DNA of 64,000 nucleotides. Source: Marchantia polymorpha subsp. ruderalis (lineage: Eukaryota > Streptophyta > Marchantiopsida > Marchantiales > Marchantiaceae). A program made the position numbers and the translations under genes. Below the pieces are notes generated by a model. The model was given only the letters and a program-made list of their open reading frames with translations, made no database searches and was not told the DNA's origin. Below are positions 36,206 through 48,569 of this stretch, in pieces (the first letter of the stretch is position 1; every line of letters starts with the position of its first letter). The stretch spans positions 1,322,001 to 1,386,000 of the forward strand of contig AP031357.1 in assembly GCA_037833965.1 (NCBI GenBank), read 5' to 3'.

Positions 36206-37100
36206 TACTCACTCACACTACTGCTCATGCATCGCGATCGTGGCGACTGCGACAAGATTTCATCCTCCTCTGCGGCCAACAAGATCATGCCATGCTCGAC
36301 CCCACTCAACGAAGCCCAGCCACCTCGCGCTCTTTTCTTGTCCGCTCTGAACCTCTCTCCCTCTCTCGCGATGGAATCCTCCGGATCCTGCTGCTCGCTT
36401 GGTGCAGTAGTGCAAGGCCGTCCTGTGCTCATTATCTTGCTCGATCGCCCCCTTTCCGGCCCCGCCGCTCTCTCTCCCTCTCTCTCTCTCTCGTCGTTCT
36501 GCTTCTTCTGCTGCTGCTCTTTCCTCTTCTTCTTCTTCTGCTTCTTGTGCTCGGGCCTTCATGCCATGCACTACGAACCGGATCGCAGCACGCACGTACG
36601 TACTCTTCTTGCTCGTCGCGTCTTTCCTTCACGGCGAGCTCACGCTCCTCCCTCTGGGCGACGGACTCCGACGGACGTCTCTTCTCGTCTCCTCCGTGGC
36701 CGAGGCGCAATGCAGTCGTCGATTCCGCATATTCCCCAGGACCCCACTCTCGATTTGCCTGCAATCCGACGTGGAGATTTCTTTCTTCCTCCGCGGCCTA
36801 TCGGGCAGGTTGACGGACGGACCCTCCATCCATCCATCCTCGTCTCGTCTCCTCTCCTCTCACGCCTCCGGGAACCGCCCGCGGTCGCTCTGCGCTTCTG
36901 TAGCGCTTGCGATCGGATTCGAATCTTCTCAGCGGGCGGCGAATCGACGACCTGCGCCCGCTCCTTACACGCTCCGGTATCATCCCTTCCTCCGAACCGG
37001 ACGTTCGGTCCAAGAAACTGGGACGCGAAAGTCCAATTTCGTATCTTCGATCTTCTTCGCCTGTCTACAACAACTCTAAACCGTACATACAACTAAGCCC
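35431..37100. promoter_or_regulatory. ARM gene upstream region and TC-rich island
   Basis: The first part should hold the ARM gene promoter. From about 36130 to 37080 the sequence is very rich in C and T on the plus strand (GA on the minus), including a (TC)16 run at 36171-36202 and CTTCTTCTGCTGCTG-type runs near 36495-36545. The 386-codon and 226-codon ORFs across it arise from low-complexity sequence and show no domain. It may be the 5' region of an unseen gene. Confidence 0.4.
36171..36202. repeat. (TC)16 microsatellite
   Basis: Thirty-two uninterrupted bases of alternating T and C within a broader pyrimidine-rich island; further TC runs occur at about 36464-36493. Confidence 0.95.
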
Positions 37101-37586
37101 AAATTCCTCGGCGAATTTTTGTTTTAAAGAAAAATAATACAAACCAGGAAAAATTAAATCCATCCCACAAGAGCACTTTTCGAGTTTCCCTCCACTTACA
37201 AATGATCAGACGAAGTTTGAAAAATTAAATCGACCAGGCTTTGGCAGAGAGCCAAGAGAAAAATGGCAAATGTTGTAAGATGCAGTTTCGCGTGTTACAG
37301 TGGTGGCATATTCTTCGAGCATGGAACCTGTGCTTCCGAGCGTTCTGATGACGTGGAAATGAGGTGGGGATGTGCCGATGCGGCGAGGTCCACAGCCATC
37401 GTGTGCTGACACAGATGTATGCTTTTCTTATCTGAAGGAATAGAGCTGCGACACAGGTCGAAGACTTTTCAGCCTACTCTACTCGGACGAAGAATCTTCC
37501 GATCCGATGTTTTTCGAATAGTTGTTTAACACCCGGTTCTATGCGTGCAGAAAGGTCGCGTTCAGATCTCTCGATTTACTTCGTCA

Positions 37587-37772
37587 ATGGCCGGTCGTCC
37601 AGATTCTCGATCCAGTGAACTGCTGGGTCCATTTGACTCTTCTGGTGCTAAGAATCTCTTAGCAGCCGTGGAGGACCAGAATACATCAGATTTGTTCCAA
37701 ACCCGACCATTTAGGACAGGTTTATGCCAATTTATATACTCAAAGGGTGATTTATCGCCAAGGACCCTCTGA
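37587..37772 (+). CDS. Unrecognised small ORF (61 aa)
   Basis: An ATG in a reasonable plant context (GTCAATGGCC) opens a 61-residue frame with balanced composition. No domain is recognised. It could be a first exon, a gene fragment or chance. Confidence 0.15.
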   Translation: MAGRPDSRSSELLGPFDSSGAKNLLAAVEDQNTSDLFQTRPFRTGLCQFIYSKGDLSPRTL

Positions 37773-38456
37773 CGTTATCCCCCAAAGCGAAAACTCCTTT
37801 TGTGAATCTCCTCAGTAACTTGCTGCAAGACTGACTATGTGTCTCAGAAGATGTCATAATCTTGATTACTCATAATCGAGATTTAGATAACGGAATTGTA
37901 GTTTACTACCTTTGTTCAAGCTCAGCTCCGTTCGTTATTATGACAGTACCCATAATTAAATGTCGTAGAGTTTAATGCTACACCGTGATGGAAGTCTAAA
38001 ATAAATATGATGACTCAATCATCATATTTTACCATATCATATCATATTTCGGACTCTCAGTAATATACTTTGCGGCTTCGATGAATAAAGACAAAGGATA
38101 ATTACAGGAGCTGTTTCCGATAGAGTGTGAGATGTTCAAGTGCCTTTCCCTTTTGGTCCTTTCTATCTTCCATAAGCGAAGCTTTAGTAAATACGGCAGA
38201 GGTGACGAGGCAATAAAATCTCCCTATGATTTTTTCCTGCATCAGCCAGAAAATCTCCCAAACTTGTTCCATTCAAGGATGAATGGCGTAGGTCATTAAA
38301 CAGCACTAAAAAGCTTCAAATAGTGCATATAATCTGGATTGAAGTCTAGGTTATGAAATAATTGTTTGGACATTATTAAATTTAAATATTGTACGTTTAA
38401 GCCATGACTAGCAGAGCAGTCACGTAACAGCCTACCGAGAAATGGAAATCATGAAC

Positions 38457-38720
38457 CTAAGACTTCAACGTTTGGGCTGGCAGCATTGCTACCCTGGCAT
38501 ATGCACCTGCGCCGTTACCAAGGAAAATTCTTTCAATGTAGAGATCAATGCCATCACCCTTCGAAATGGCCCTAGTGGAGAATAAATTGACTGTTTCAAC
38601 ATCTGGACACCTCATCCCAGAGATGAGAGTGAGTGCATGATAATTCGTGAGGCCTCCGTCCAGCTTCCGACGGGTCGAATGATGCAGGAAGGTGTCGGTC
38701 GCCTGCCTTCTCAGATCCAC
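38457..38720 (-). CDS. Unrecognised ORF, possibly a 3' exon or gene fragment
   Basis: An 87-residue minus-strand frame with protein-like composition in an otherwise AT-rich interval. The segment VNLFSTRAISKGDGIDLYIE looks like structured protein but matches no family I can name. Confidence 0.15.
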   Translation of the reverse strand: MDLRRQATDTFLHHSTRRKLDGGLTNYHALTLISGMRCPDVETVNLFSTRAISKGDGIDLYIERIFLGNGAGAYARVAMLPAQTLKS

Positions 38721-39193
38721 TACGTACCAGTTGCGCGTCGCGACTGAAGCGATTCATCCTCCTACAGAAGCGAACAATCTGACACAGTCGGAAGTCCTGT
38801 GGAATATCTTGACCTTTTTGTCACCTACTGGTCTGATGGCATTCCTTCGGCAGTACACGTGTCCTTTACTTCATACACCATACATTTGTGCTGACGTGCT
38901 TTGATGTGCTTACACACTTTGGAGAACTTCAAAAGAAGTCCTTTTCATGTTCCAAGGACGAAAACTCCTGCAAACGGCGATTGTGCCATCTGTAAGGAAG
39001 ATCTGGCTGTGTACAGTTTTACTGTCGTGATAGAAATACGTGGAGTTGCAATTTTCTGTTCATGCAAGCAAGAAATCCTAATTAAAAAACTTTCTACTTA
39101 GTTCATCTAGATTGCACATTCATCTAAGTTAATCCAGTAAAGATGAAATTAATTTAGTATTATATAATATAACACCTCAGTTTTGTTCCGTAA

Positions 39194-39266
39194 GCCGACC
39201 TAGCTCAGTGGTAGAGCGCGTGGCTTTTAACCACGTGGTCGTGGGTTCGATCCCCACGGTCGGCGC
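39194..39266 (+). tRNA. tRNA-Lys(UUU), nuclear
   Basis: A 73-nt cloverleaf with all stems paired: acceptor GCCGACC/GGTCGGC, D-arm GCTC/GAGC, anticodon arm CGTGG/CCACG with loop CTTTTAA (anticodon TTT at 39226-39228), and T-arm GTGGG/CCCAC with loop TTCGATC. Internal promoter boxes A (TAGCTCAGTGG) and B (GGTTCGATCCC) are intact. There is no intron. Discriminator base is G. It resembles the nuclear plant tRNA-Lys rather than the plastid gene, which is split by the matK intron. The first TTTT downstream is about 79 nt away, unusually far for a Pol III terminator. Confidence 0.96.
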
Positions 39267-42200
39267 GTACCTATATCCCGGACTGACTTTCGACTCAGCA
39301 TTCAGCTACTCTGCAAATGACCTAAGGCCACATATGTTGCTTCATTTTATAGTCCACATTCTTGATGCACTCTGAAAGTCAATGACCAAAATGGCAATTT
39401 TGGGCTCTTGTTCACATAAATGCTGCTTCATTTTCTAGTCGGAAAAGCTCAATGCTTTTAAGTCGCTATATGCTGTTAACTGGATTTTCCCGATTTGAAG
39501 GTTTTCATCATTTAATTTTTTTCTCCTCAAGCTGAATTATAAAATATTTTTTTAAGTTGAAATTGATCAATTTTTCCATTGATACAACCAATACTAACCG
39601 AATTTGCATCAATGTAAATGACTTAAAGTTTCGCTTATTTGCAATGTTTCGCTTCTGGGTAAACTTCTAGGTGCATTAAACTCTACCGATCAGCCCCAAG
39701 TTATGGACATTTTTGCACTAACTTTAGCTTTTATTTTAGTTATGATATAAACAGATATATATCTATCTATCAATCTTTGAATATTGGTGTCAACGGTCGT
39801 CATGAGTCAATTTTAAGAATAAGTTCGTCATGTTCAGAAGTTCTTTCCAGTACTCCTTTAACTATTCCTTGTTTTTGGGTAGATGTAAATAACTTATTTT
39901 TCAATTGAGTTCCATAAAATATATAACAAATATATTCATTATATGCATAAACGGTATGATATGTTTACAATTTTGATGGAAAAAAGTTATACACAACTTC
40001 CGGAATATGTCTTTATTTAAATACTAGTATTTAAAGTTTATTTTTAGATAAGATTTTATATCAATATTTTATAACTTAATAAATAAAACTTGAGCTATTT
40101 ACTTGATGAGATCCATTTTAACCTAAAGTGCTTACTGGGATACTTTAATTTTCGTTTTATCCTATGGGGCATCTTTGAAAATATACGTAGCGCATGTTCC
40201 AGTATTAAACGATGGTGTGACAACGAGACTGACTCGTCTGCCTCATTGAATCACTCAAATTTCTACTCTGCATAATCGGACCCAGACACTTCTTCCGAAA
40301 TTTCCCTATTGCACCAAAATTTGTAAAATTATCTGATACTTAGATTCACAAGTCTTTATTCTTCCCTGTGAATTTACTCCACAAATTCCAATATTGCTCA
40401 CCAAGTTTAAATTCCGATAGCTCAAAACTCAAGTCCTCTGCGACAATATCGATAGAGATTTGCAATAGCAGAGGTTTAGTGAATCTCTGCTATATATGAT
40501 GAAAACTTTAGTGTATAGAAACACCTTTCAGAAGTTAATGACGATATGCCGTGAATGGAATACCAGCGGGTAAAATTGAACTTAATGGATATCATCAAGC
40601 AATTTAGATTTCGATTGGATACAATCAAGTAAATAGTTTATAAAATTGAGTATTGTAACATGAGAATTAATTTTGTTTTTTTCTAGTTTTCTTTTCACAG
40701 TTGGATTGTCTACTGGGTTCTACCCGATTGACCATTAAAAATATGGTCCAATCATAACTGCTAATCAAATTTTTTTTTTCACTTAATTGAAAACATGGTA
40801 ATTCATCATAAAATTACAGGTTACTCAAGAATATTACAAACAGATATTCTAAACCCATAAAGGGATTCAGCATGAATCCTTCAAAATTTAGTATCTAAAA
40901 ATTTGATTTTTATTTATAATTAATCTATTATCAACGTTGTTAAATTTCAAAATATTTGGAAATCAGCATCATCTGTTTAGCCTGTGAGAGAAAAATATAG
41001 TCTCTTCGTAATCTCATCATATCTTAAAATTAAGATCCAAAGCAATATGTAAAAGAGTATCTCATCATTCCAACACCTTTAGAAATTTACTAAAAACGTG
41101 CATAAACAAATGCATAGGGAGGTTCTTGAGTCAGTTACAACCAACCAACACAACATTATGCTTATTAGATAATTCATCTAGGAGTGACATACTATCTCTA
41201 AGTCAAATGTGCTCTTCAAGAACTTCCATCTTTCAATCATATCTACATAGTGGTCAACAAAAGGATGTGAAAATCACGATAATCACATTGCGGTTTAGGA
41301 CTTCCTCCAAGACATATCTCAGGCTTATGTTACGCTTGATAAGAATATACCTTGCTGTACCTTGCAAAATTGAATCTCAGGTTATCCTCCTATATTTCTA
41401 GTGGTAAAACTATCCAACTTCTCAGAAGTGTCCAAGTTTTTACATTTATATCCTTAACGTTAAGTCCATTTGACAGCGGAGATTCATCCTAACTTTTGTA
41501 GTCCAATGTCCTGAATATCCTCATTGACGTGTCCGTAGTGTATTTGTCTTATGGCAAATACACTTATATTTGAGATCACCAATATCGTCAAACTTGGTAA
41601 AGATCGATAGAAAGCTAAGGTTCGGTGAAGTAAGAATGTAAGAATTCTGCATTTTCCTCATCATCCATCTGTGAACTTAGTGTAGCTAGTAATACTTTAT
41701 GTCAAGTTCTTGGGCAAAGTACATGTGGTAGCACAGGTCTAATACAACATGGGCACGGCGAGATATCTTCGCTAGTAATCGTTTGAAGTTCTATAGATAT
41801 GCTTTTGCAATCCGCCTCAGTCGCTTTAAGTCTAAATTGTTCATAAGCTGGTTGGTCTACTGGACCTACCATGCTGCAGACAATCGCATGAGACGGTCGT
41901 TAGTGCCTACGAAATCTGAAAGATGTCTTATTAAACTCTACTGTACTACGTGAGGTGCACGATGAATATCTTGTGATGCAGAATAATATCGAAATTTATA
42001 TACAAGGAGATGTATCCTCCAGGTTAAGCCTGGAAAATATGATATCTTCGAAGGAGTTTTGGAGTCCCACAAGCATATGAAACGACCTGCTCCGGCTAAG
42101 CAGCCAACAACAAACACTTGCTTGTTGTAGACTACTTTATACTTGGTCAGACGCTCAACTTTCTGTTCGCCCCATCCTTTGTAACAGGTCTTCTCTGAGC

Positions 42201-42768
42201 AGCTTACACAGAATAACTCGCGACCGGGACTAACCTACGTCACCTGTTGCCAAGATTTACAGCCAAATACTTCCATATTGGTATTACAAGAGGGATAGTG
42301 ATGACGTCTGGAGCCAACAGGTGTTTGCAATGGTTGAAAGTTGGCGAGGAGCTTACCCTCTTCAGGTCTTTGAACGTTCGAGCAACTTATCAGTCGTCAG
42401 GTTTGAGTTCTAGGAACTCAGATAGCCTTCTTCAACACTGGTGTATGCTTCTTGGAACTTAGAATGAGGAATGTGCCCCTGTCACGAGCAAGAATCCTCC
42501 ACTTTAGGTAGTTACTCCTGGCAGGCTCAAGGGCGGATGTGTAAGAAATAAATGGATCAAACGAACAATATATTTCGGTCCAGATAACACCAGTTTGAAT
42601 CTGGACAGCGGGATACCTTGGAATCCAAATAGTCATCTTTAAACAAATAACATAAAGCGTGAGACACTAGCTTACATACCATTACCATCACACACTTTCA
42701 ATCCTTCTTGACTTCTCTTTTTCGAAAGTAAAACTGAGATTCAAACCTGAACACGGTACTTGACCCAA
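39267..42768. other. AT-rich intergenic region containing one foldback element
   Basis: Apart from the inverted-repeat element at about 40100-40600, this is AT-rich and stop-dense. The part 41100-42200 is slightly more complex and might contain eroded transposon coding sequence on the minus strand, but I cannot identify a domain. The 3' untranslated region of the Mpv17-family gene lies at the right end. Confidence 0.5.
40095..40605. mobile_element. Foldback/MITE-like inverted-repeat element, copy A
   Basis: ACTTGATGAGATCCATT at 40101-40117 recurs in inverted orientation at 40584-40600 with 15 of 17 matches. Arms continue inwards with weaker similarity. The right arm contains CGGGTAAAATTGAAC (40567-40581), identical to the same place in copy B at 46551-46565. 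No coding capacity is seen. Ends and target-site duplication were not resolved. Confidence 0.6.
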
Positions 42769-44716
42769 TCAAGCATCTTCCCTTCGGAAGGAGCTGTGTA
42801 GAAGAGACAAATATTGTTTACTGCATTATTCTTCGGGTATGTAGTCCTGACTTACCAGCAAACGGCAGCCAGATTTTGAAATAGAACTCGGAGCTGTGGG
42901 GGTACATATCGATAATTCAACAAGCTGACAATAGGCCAAAACTGCAACATCAACATGTAATAACATTAGTCTCGGGAAACTGCTAACAGAGAGAACAACA
43001 TGAGTGCCATTTCTGTGTACAGGACACTTCGTTGAAAACAAATGAGGTAAAAAGGATGTAAACTACAAAATAAATTTATTGCAATGCGCTTATTCTTGAA
43101 AGACAGACATTCAGATTACTGGATTTATTTTAAGAAGAACAAGATTGAACATACCCTCCAAGCATTCAACTGAACAGATGGATAGTCTGTGGAGAGTCTG
43201 GCCTTCACGGCGCTCCAAGGTCTTCCTGAAGTAGAAAAGAAGTACAGTTTCGTCAACATTCCAATGGAGACTGATAATGGTGAAAAGCACAGCACACATT
43301 TGAATCAACAAATCGGAGTGAAACAGAGCTCATCGTATGCAGTCTTCTGAATCTTATATAGGCAACAACTCACTTTCAAGTACCAATCCAATGTAGCACA
43401 TGAACAGAAAGTTGTTCCATGGTCCTGATGTCAGTTGCTCTGTCAACACCTGGAAATTATGATGTCAGAGAAAGTAAAGCAGGTTCCATTCACCGATTAC
43501 GTTTGACACACGCTTTTGTTTCCACTGTTCTTCGGTCTTGACATGTATCTCGACCAGAAGTTTAGACGACAAAACTCTACCAGCGATCATTCCTCGACGT
43601 GGAGATCAGATAATTGCAGTTGCTAGTGAACGAAATAAGATACAACGATACAAGACCTTTCAAAGCAATTGCAAAGTTGCGAAAAGAAAACACTGAAGTT
43701 GATTTTCATTTCTTCCGGGAGCTTGCAAAATATGCTAGACAAGGAATGGCATCAAAAGAACTTAGTGACACATACCGAACCAGCAGCATTGAGGAATAAC
43801 TCTTACAACAGCAATTGCAGCATAGAGGGGATAGCCAATGCTTTAAAATTACCTTCTTAAGCAAGGTTTTACCATCTCGTCTTCCAGCAAAAATGCTGTC
43901 CATTAGTTTGTGGAAGAAATGTCCGAAAGGTCCAGCATACAGTAATCCGTACAGCTGATCGATAGCCAATATTTTTCACATTAGTTCAATTCGTACTTAA
44001 TAGTATTAGCATTCATACTCTTGGTACATCATTGATACGAAAGTAACAGCACCAATAACAAGGGCCTCTAGTGACCCATGAATGTACAAGAAGAAGCAAT
44101 GGAAGCAGTCAACTTCGATTCAACCATTCATAGGATCCCAAAGTTCTTCTAAGAATCTAAATCAAGTTGAGACAACAGGAACTAACCGCCATAAAGAAAG
44201 ATCGTTTAAATTGTAAAGACTTTGCTCCACCCAACTTCTGGGCCATCATATCACTACTCCCAGCGAGCACGCCAGCGGTGATTGCCTATAAACGCAAAGC
44301 AGTAAAGTCTTGAACTTGTACTCCAAAACACATTCATCTTTCCGGAAGCTTTACGGAAGGTGTGACATTTTGCATGTGCACCAATTGAACGCTACTGCAA
44401 ATCTAGGATAGCAAGACCCGCAACCCAGGTGACTTTGATACTAGCTATTTCAGCTGCATGTATTTAGATTTTTCGATGTAATACATGCTGACCATGAAAA
44501 TATCTATAATTGTACGAGTATAGAGCTAACGCTAAGATTGGAAAGCAAGGACAGTCTTTGACTCCAAATTGACACCAATGCACGGAGATATGTTGGCATG
44601 AAAGAAATTAACACATTTTCAGAATCGATAATTCCAGACCTTACCTTCGTGCGCAACGGATACTTTTGGAGGGCATACAGATACTTCTCCCATCCATGCT
44701 GCACAATATCTGCCAT
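42769..44716 (-). CDS. Mpv17/PMP22 family membrane protein, 7 exons
   Basis: Predicted exons on the minus strand: 44645-44716, 44187-44285, 43853-43954, 43374-43449, 43155-43225, 42856-42941 and a short last exon, tentatively 42769-42793. Phases match throughout and the total is about 176 residues, the usual family length. These are four-helix proteins of peroxisomal, mitochondrial or plastid membranes, some acting as channels. Family strings appear in order: WEKYLYALQKYPLRTK, AITAGVLAGSSDMMAQ, LYGLLYAGPFGHFFHK, LTSGPWNNFLFMCYIG, RPWSAVKARLSTDYPSVQLNAW, FWPIVSLLNYRYVPPQLRVLF. The last exon is uncertain: the usual CW junction and the basic tail are not clearly reproduced, and two other acceptors downstream would also keep frame. 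The target organelle cannot be decided. Confidence 0.85.
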
Positions 44717-46040
44717 TTTTTACACTGCACAAAGAAAAATCACAATGACAACCCTGTTTGCACAAACACGTCAAGTCCATGATCGAAATCACCGTCTCAT
44801 CCACAAAAGCAGGCGCCCTAGCTGGATCAACTTGTACCCGTAGAGTGGGAGTCGAATACCAGGTTGGGAAGTAGAAGAAACCAGAGGCCGATCAGAGGGC
44901 AGCTGACACAGAATGGTTGGAGAAAAAAAACGACTTCGTTTCAAGTCGCAGGGAAGTTACAAGCACTACAAGACACTAACTTCACTAGCTGTAGAATCGA
45001 ATGTCTAGTTTCCCCACACGTGTCTTCACTTATACAGGTAAGAGCACCGCGGTTTCAGATGAACCATATGTAAAAAGAGGCAAGCACAGGCCCGCAGAAT
45101 TACACTTCCAGACCAATCACTGATCGCGTTGATGACACAGGCTAGGATTTTGGAAGGAAGAATTTTCATAGACGGATTATTACGGATCGAACAAGTATTT
45201 AAACTGTCCTCGAGTGTCAATGTCTCAAACGAGTAATTTGGACGCCTTCGACACAGCGGAGGGATGACCTGGATGAAACTGACGTTTTGGCTATCGTCAA
45301 TCATGGACGAGCTTCACAAACTCTGCGTCCGATAATTGCAACAGGCAGGATTGTGACGTAATAGGTTTTAAGCTTCCCGTCATTCGCCCGTGGAAGCCTC
45401 GGGAAGCAAAAGACTCGGGAGGACAGCATTTTGACAGCCACGCAGCTGACAATCAACACTCGGAAGAACGACGAAGGGCCGCAGCGATCGATTGATCACC
45501 TGAGGAGAAAGAGCCGCAGGTCCGCGTCCGCCAACGAGAACTGTCGCGCCTTCTCTCGATCAGAAGCGCGGATGCGGAGCCGGGCGCTGCATGGAGCGGG
45601 AACAAGGTCCCACGGAGACGGGAGGAACGTGAGGAGCCGCGGGCATCGGTCCTCGTTTTGTTCATGTGTCGACCTGACACAGGAATATTCTTCGCCCTCT
45701 GACCATTGACTGGAGACTCATTTCGGACTTTAGAGTCGTGGAGATTTGGGAGCGGCCATTTTGGCGCCTTTGACTCGGACAGTCTCGCTACCTAACTTAG
45801 GGAGTCACTCCTCGAATGCTGTTGCTGATTATCTGAACTCTGAGAATATATATATATATATAAAGGAATATTTATCTACTTTCGATCTGTCACTGGAGTG
45901 ACAAATCGGTAGGTGATCGTAATAGTTATTTTCTTCAAATGATTAGAAGTCTGGTTAGAATAATTGTACTGTTTAACATGGTCCAACCAGAAAACAACAA
46001 ATATAGGATCAACAGTATCAATTCTCGCAGTCCAAACTTT
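44717..46040. other. Upstream region of the Mpv17-family gene
   Basis: The right flank of the start codon contains a GC-rich segment at about 45340-45740 that may be a promoter of the minus-strand gene or of an unseen plus-strand transcript. ORFs of under 95 codons here have no family resemblance. A short AT microsatellite lies at about 45846-45862. Confidence 0.4.
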
Positions 46041-46054
46041 TCTCAAGTGAAACT

Positions 46055-46620
46055 TTTTTGGATATCACAAATAAAAAAAAGAAAATTACTTGATGGGTCC
46101 AATACGTTACATTTTACCCTATGGACCCCTCCCATGCCACTTCTGTTATCATAAGAGTTCTTGTATATGCTTTGTTTCGATTTCCATGAAAAAAAGTAAT
46201 TTCTCCCCGAAGTTCAGTTACACAGAATTCCCATGGCTGCGAATCTTCATCATGCGAGAGCGCAATTTTTCACGGCCGAGAATGATTTTATCTACTGGGA
46301 CGTTATCTACTTACACTTCTCTACTTTTTTTTCTAAAAATCTTGGCCAAATCACGTTAGTTGCGTATTTTGGTCCTCAAGTGTCCCTGCTTTGAGTACTG
46401 TAAGTGAAGGTGCCTCTTTGAAAAATAGGAAATAATTGAACTTCGGGGAGAAGTCACTTTTCAACAAAGAGCCCGGACTCAAAGTAGTTACAAGAACTCA
46501 TAGTAGAACATCGCTGTCGATGGACTTAACTGCCATCCGAAGGGTCCCATCGGGTAAAATTGAACCTATGGGGTCCCAAGTAATTCTCTCCAATGAAAAA
46601 CCTTAGATCTTGCGATATTA
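46055..46620. mobile_element. Foldback/MITE-like inverted-repeat element, copy B
   Basis: Two arms of about 150-170 bp face each other around roughly 210 bp. Collinear inverted matches include AATTACTTG (46084-46092 with 46577-46585), ATTTTACCC (46111-46119 with 46552-46560), GAGTTCTTGTA (46155-46165 with 46489-46499) and TTCTCCCCGAAGTTCA (46201-46216 with 46437-46452), with partial similarity between. There is no transposase ORF, so it is a non-autonomous element. Exact ends and target-site duplication were not determined. Confidence 0.8.
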
Positions 46621-48104
46621 AGAATTTCCAACTGTCTTCTTTGTATATCGTTTAGATTGGTGCACGCAGTCTTAAAAACAGTCTCCTCTAATTTACATTT
46701 TGGGGATGAAGTTCCAGTGTTTGGTTAACTTATTACTTCTTTTAGATTCATGGGTGGAGAAGACCTTATGTATGTCTTGCCATTGTTTTCTCGACCCACA
46801 TTCGATTTTATATGTCATTGTATATATGATGTGCGAAAAGGGTGTGAGTTGAATATACTATGAGATGGACACGGCATGTTTTGAAAATGTTAATGTTTAA
46901 TCTTAGGCAGATACCCATGGTACAGAATAACTTGAGCAATATCAGCAACGACATTCGGCCTAGACATCAGGTATTAAGACTTCTGGCTAGATCAACCCCG
47001 ACCATATTCCATCCGTGCGGACGGCAAGGGTATACCGTTTGCGGATCACCGTCACTATCACCCAGGTTTCACCTTCACCGTAACCCAGGGTTTAGCATTT
47101 CGTACGGGTTTAACATTTCGCGCGCTCAGTCTCTTACTCAGACAGAATGTTCGTGCGAGTTTCTCACGAAGCAGATCAGTGGACAAGCTTGTATGAGAAG
47201 AAGAAGTGCGGGTTTTGTGCAGGTTTTGTCTCGTAGAAAGTCAACAGAACCGATTGCAGATCCATCCTCTGCAATCTAACCTTGCGTGGCATGAGGAATC
47301 GGAGAATTCATGATGTTATTAGAACGAGAGAAGCAAAACGAGAGATGTAGCGCGATGTCATGAGGATGAAGTCGAAGCAGGTAATGATCATCAACCCCGT
47401 GCAGGTTTCACTGAAGACACTCATGATGGTAAATTGAGCAAACATATGGTTGGGGACTCAGGGTTGGCAGGTTAGTGATACCTCAATTTCCAGGTTTCCG
47501 CATTCTAGGTTAGAGAGAGCCGACGTTGAAGTTCTAATACCTAACTCGTTTGTGCATTTCTCAGTTTGTAGTGTGGATCTCTCGTTCGCGCAGTTCTTCA
47601 GGTGAGAATGCATCTCACATGAATGGCCTGATTGAGTGTCAAACTATCCATACCTATTTCAGTCAAACTATCGATGAACTTCAAAGTACTTCAATCTATA
47701 TTTGATTATGTTGATCGCAGCTCAATTGATTGGGTTATGTCTAAAGCTAGTACTTAGCTTCTGAATTTTATCTTTTCTTCGATCTCAGAGATACTTCTTA
47801 AAATCTCATTATGAGAGAGATCCTGCTCACTGTCAAATTGGCCTTTCTTCTTACTTCCTCTTTCATACCGCGTACCCCTTCCTTCTAATGCTATCTCGTC
47901 GTCTAGCACTATCACCCCTCAAGCAAGGCTCCAGGTGCATGTTCTACTAGGCTTTGATTGTCAATATTTTTAACAAAGTCTGAATTTTTTTTCGTACTAA
48001 CCTACTGTATGTGCTTAGAACTATGGTTCTTGGTTTTTACTGTTGTTTTTCACTTCAACTACATCACTAGGTGCAACATAACGATAATTGCACTTATCTC
48101 CCAG
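46621..48104. other. Intergenic region
   Basis: No recognisable gene. The 139-codon ORF at 46860-47279 shows no domain. The N-terminal exons expected for the DUF1749 gene that begins at 48105 were searched for by eye here and not found. Confidence 0.5.
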
Positions 48105-48261
48105 GTTGCTTTTCGGAGTGGTGATTTCAAGAAGCAAGTAATATTTTTAGGGGGTCTCACAAATGGCCTCCTTGCTACAGAGTATGTACGCTATCAGACT
48201 CTGTACTATGAATTTTTTTACACATTCTTTGTACATTTGCGGAATGAATGTCATCACTGAG

Positions 48262-48569
48262 AGTCTTCCTGATCTTTGCATTGACAAGATGGCAAAATAG
48301 TGTACAGACGTGCAGGCACATTCACCCCTGCCATAAACCAACGTAGCATAGATGAGATGGTAGTAGTTAACATTCTGACTTGATTCATAATAAAGGTATT
48401 GCAAAAACTGCCGAGGCTGAAGCCATTACACAGGTTCTTTGATCGCTTGATAGCTACTTGACTACTAGCATACCAGAACTTACCTATCATACTTTTGTGG
48501 TCGGGGGAAGTGCTCTGGAATGTCGTAGAACAAACTTTTGGAATTTTTTGTACAGGCACCTTCATATTC
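48262..48569 (+). repeat. Duplicated segment, interrupted copy
   Basis: Two blocks, 48262-48293 and 48515-48569, match the continuous segment 49100-49185 almost exactly (for example TCTTCCTGATCTTTGCAT and GGAATTTTTTGTACAGGCAC). Here they are separated by about 220 bp of extra sequence. Both copies lie within an intron of the DUF1749 relic. Confidence 0.75.

Larger units (their letters stand above)
37101..39193. other. Intergenic region with two exon-like open stretches
   Basis: Mostly AT-rich and without a recognisable gene. Two ORFs look slightly more protein-like than their surroundings: 37587-37772 (plus, beginning MAGRPDSRSSELLGPF) and 38457-38720 (minus, ending GAGAYARVAMLPAQTLKS). Neither resembles a family I know and neither has obvious partner exons. 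Confidence 0.4.

Noticed and set aside
35936-37096. 386-codon plus-strand ORF
   Set aside because: It runs through a TC microsatellite and low-complexity CT-rich sequence, has no domain, and other long ORFs overlap it in other frames, as expected from biased composition.
41100-42200. Eroded Ty1/copia reverse transcriptase on the minus strand
   Set aside because: A short stretch near 41345 loosely recalls a copia string, but no further domain or long terminal repeat could be found.
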